This document shows positions 5,608 to 6,140 of a stretch of DNA of 6,140 nt, one piece after another; position 1 is the first letter of the stretch; every line of letters begins with the position of its first letter. Under the pieces are notes generated by a model. That model was not told the DNA's origin. It searched no databases and saw only the letters and a list, made by a program, of their open reading frames with translations. Source of the DNA: an uncultured Clostridium sp. (lineage in GTDB: Bacteria > Bacillota > Clostridia > TANB77 > CAG-508); NCBI GenBank assembly GCA_946495905.1, contig CAMMEP010000067.1, positions 1 through 6,140 on the forward strand, in the 5' to 3' direction. A program made the position numbers and the translations under genes.

Positions 5608-6140
5608 ATGTTCATGGATAATAATAATACTGATGAAAATGTGATGTTAGATGGAACAGCTACAATAAAAGTAATAGGAATAGGTGGCGCAGGAAATAAT
5701 GCAGTAAACAGAATGGTTGATTCTGGAATAAAAGGTGTTGAATTTATTACAGTAAATACCGATCGCCAAGCATTACTATTATCAAAAGCAGCATCAAAAA
5801 TACAAATAGGGGAAAAAATAACAAGAGGATTAGGAGCTGGTGCTAATCCAGATATAGGTGCTCAAGCAGCAGAAGAAAGCAAATCTGAAATTGCAGAAGC
5901 ATTACGCGGAGCAGATATGGTATTCGTTACTGCCGGAATGGGTGGAGGAACCGGAACAGGTGCAGCTCCAATTGTTGCAGCAACAGCAAAAGAAATGGGA
6001 ATTTTAACAATAGGTGTTGTTACAAAACCATTTACATTTGAAGGAAAGAAACGTTTATCACAAGCAGAGCGTGGAGTAGAGAGTTTAAAAGGAAAAGTAG
6101 ATACTTTAGTAGTAATTCCAAACGACAAATTATTACAAAT
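5608..6140 (+). CDS. ftsZ: Cell division protein FtsZ (3' end outside window)
   Basis: Tubulin-like GTPase that polymerises into the Z-ring at the future septum and recruits the divisome. The frame stays open to the right edge, giving 177 complete residues, roughly the first half of a usual FtsZ (about 350-400 aa). Visible are the variable N-terminal tail (1-18), the first nucleotide-binding segment IKVIGIGGAGNNAVNRM (20-36), TVNTDRQAL (48-56), GLGAGANPDIGAQAAEES (74-91), the tubulin signature GGGTGTG (112-118) within VFVTAGMGGGTGTGAAP, VVTKPF (137-142) and the start of the next conserved block (VIPNDKLLQ, 169-177). ATG 5608 is chosen because GGAGGAGG (5591-5598) lies 9 nt upstream; the ATG at 5614 would be 15 nt away. 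Strong ribosome site plus ATG suggests higher translation than for ftsA. The C-terminal peptide that would bind FtsA is not in the window. Confidence 0.97.
   Translation, partial: MFMDNNNTDENVMLDGTATIKVIGIGGAGNNAVNRMVDSGIKGVEFITVNTDRQALLLSKAASKIQIGEKITRGLGAGANPDIGAQAAEESKSEIAEALRGADMVFVTAGMGGGTGTGAAPIVAATAKEMGILTIGVVTKPFTFEGKKRLSQAERGVESLKGKVDTLVVIPNDKLLQ

Overview
The window is part of a division and cell-wall (dcw) gene cluster from an AT-rich Gram-positive bacterium. Everything is on the + strand: the 3' part of murA, ftsQ/divIB, two tandem DUF881 genes, the small basic protein gene sbp (DUF1290), ftsA and the 5' part of ftsZ. The order divIB - DUF881 - DUF881 - sbp - ftsA - ftsZ is the same as in Bacillus subtilis (divIB-ylxW-ylxX-sbp-ftsA-ftsZ). 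murA sits just upstream of ftsQ, where B. subtilis has murB. The very low GC, lysine-rich proteins, strong Shine-Dalgarno sites and TTG/GTG starts fit a clostridial member of the Firmicutes (Bacillota). The genus cannot be named from this window.

Layout: murA (1-921) enters from the left edge with the catalytic Cys motif as its first visible residues. ftsQ (973-2145) follows after 51 nt and has a cytoplasmic tail of about 150 residues with 44 lysines in its first 150 positions. Two paralogous membrane-anchored coiled-coil DUF881 proteins follow (2244-2957 and 3001-3726), then sbp (3756-4145). A 192-nt gap (4146-4337) carries the only clear promoter, TTGACA-N17-TATTCT, preceded by a tandem array of 11-bp-spaced half-sites. 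ftsA (4338-5564) and ftsZ (5608 to the right edge) form the downstream pair.

Together the genes link peptidoglycan precursor synthesis (MurA) to the septal machine: FtsZ polymer, its membrane anchor FtsA, and the divisome protein FtsQ/DivIB. DUF881 and Sbp proteins are conserved companions whose function I cannot assign.

No mobile element, CRISPR array, RNA gene or new multi-gene system is visible. The best lead is regulatory: the array upstream of ftsA, read on the minus strand, exactly matches the WalR (YycF) consensus TGTWAH-N5-TGTWAH three times in register. WalRK is reported to control ftsAZ in B. subtilis. Secondary leads are a composition-distinct motif in the FtsQ tail that resembles the FtsZ C-terminal peptide, and a shared leader sequence before the three non-ATG start codons.
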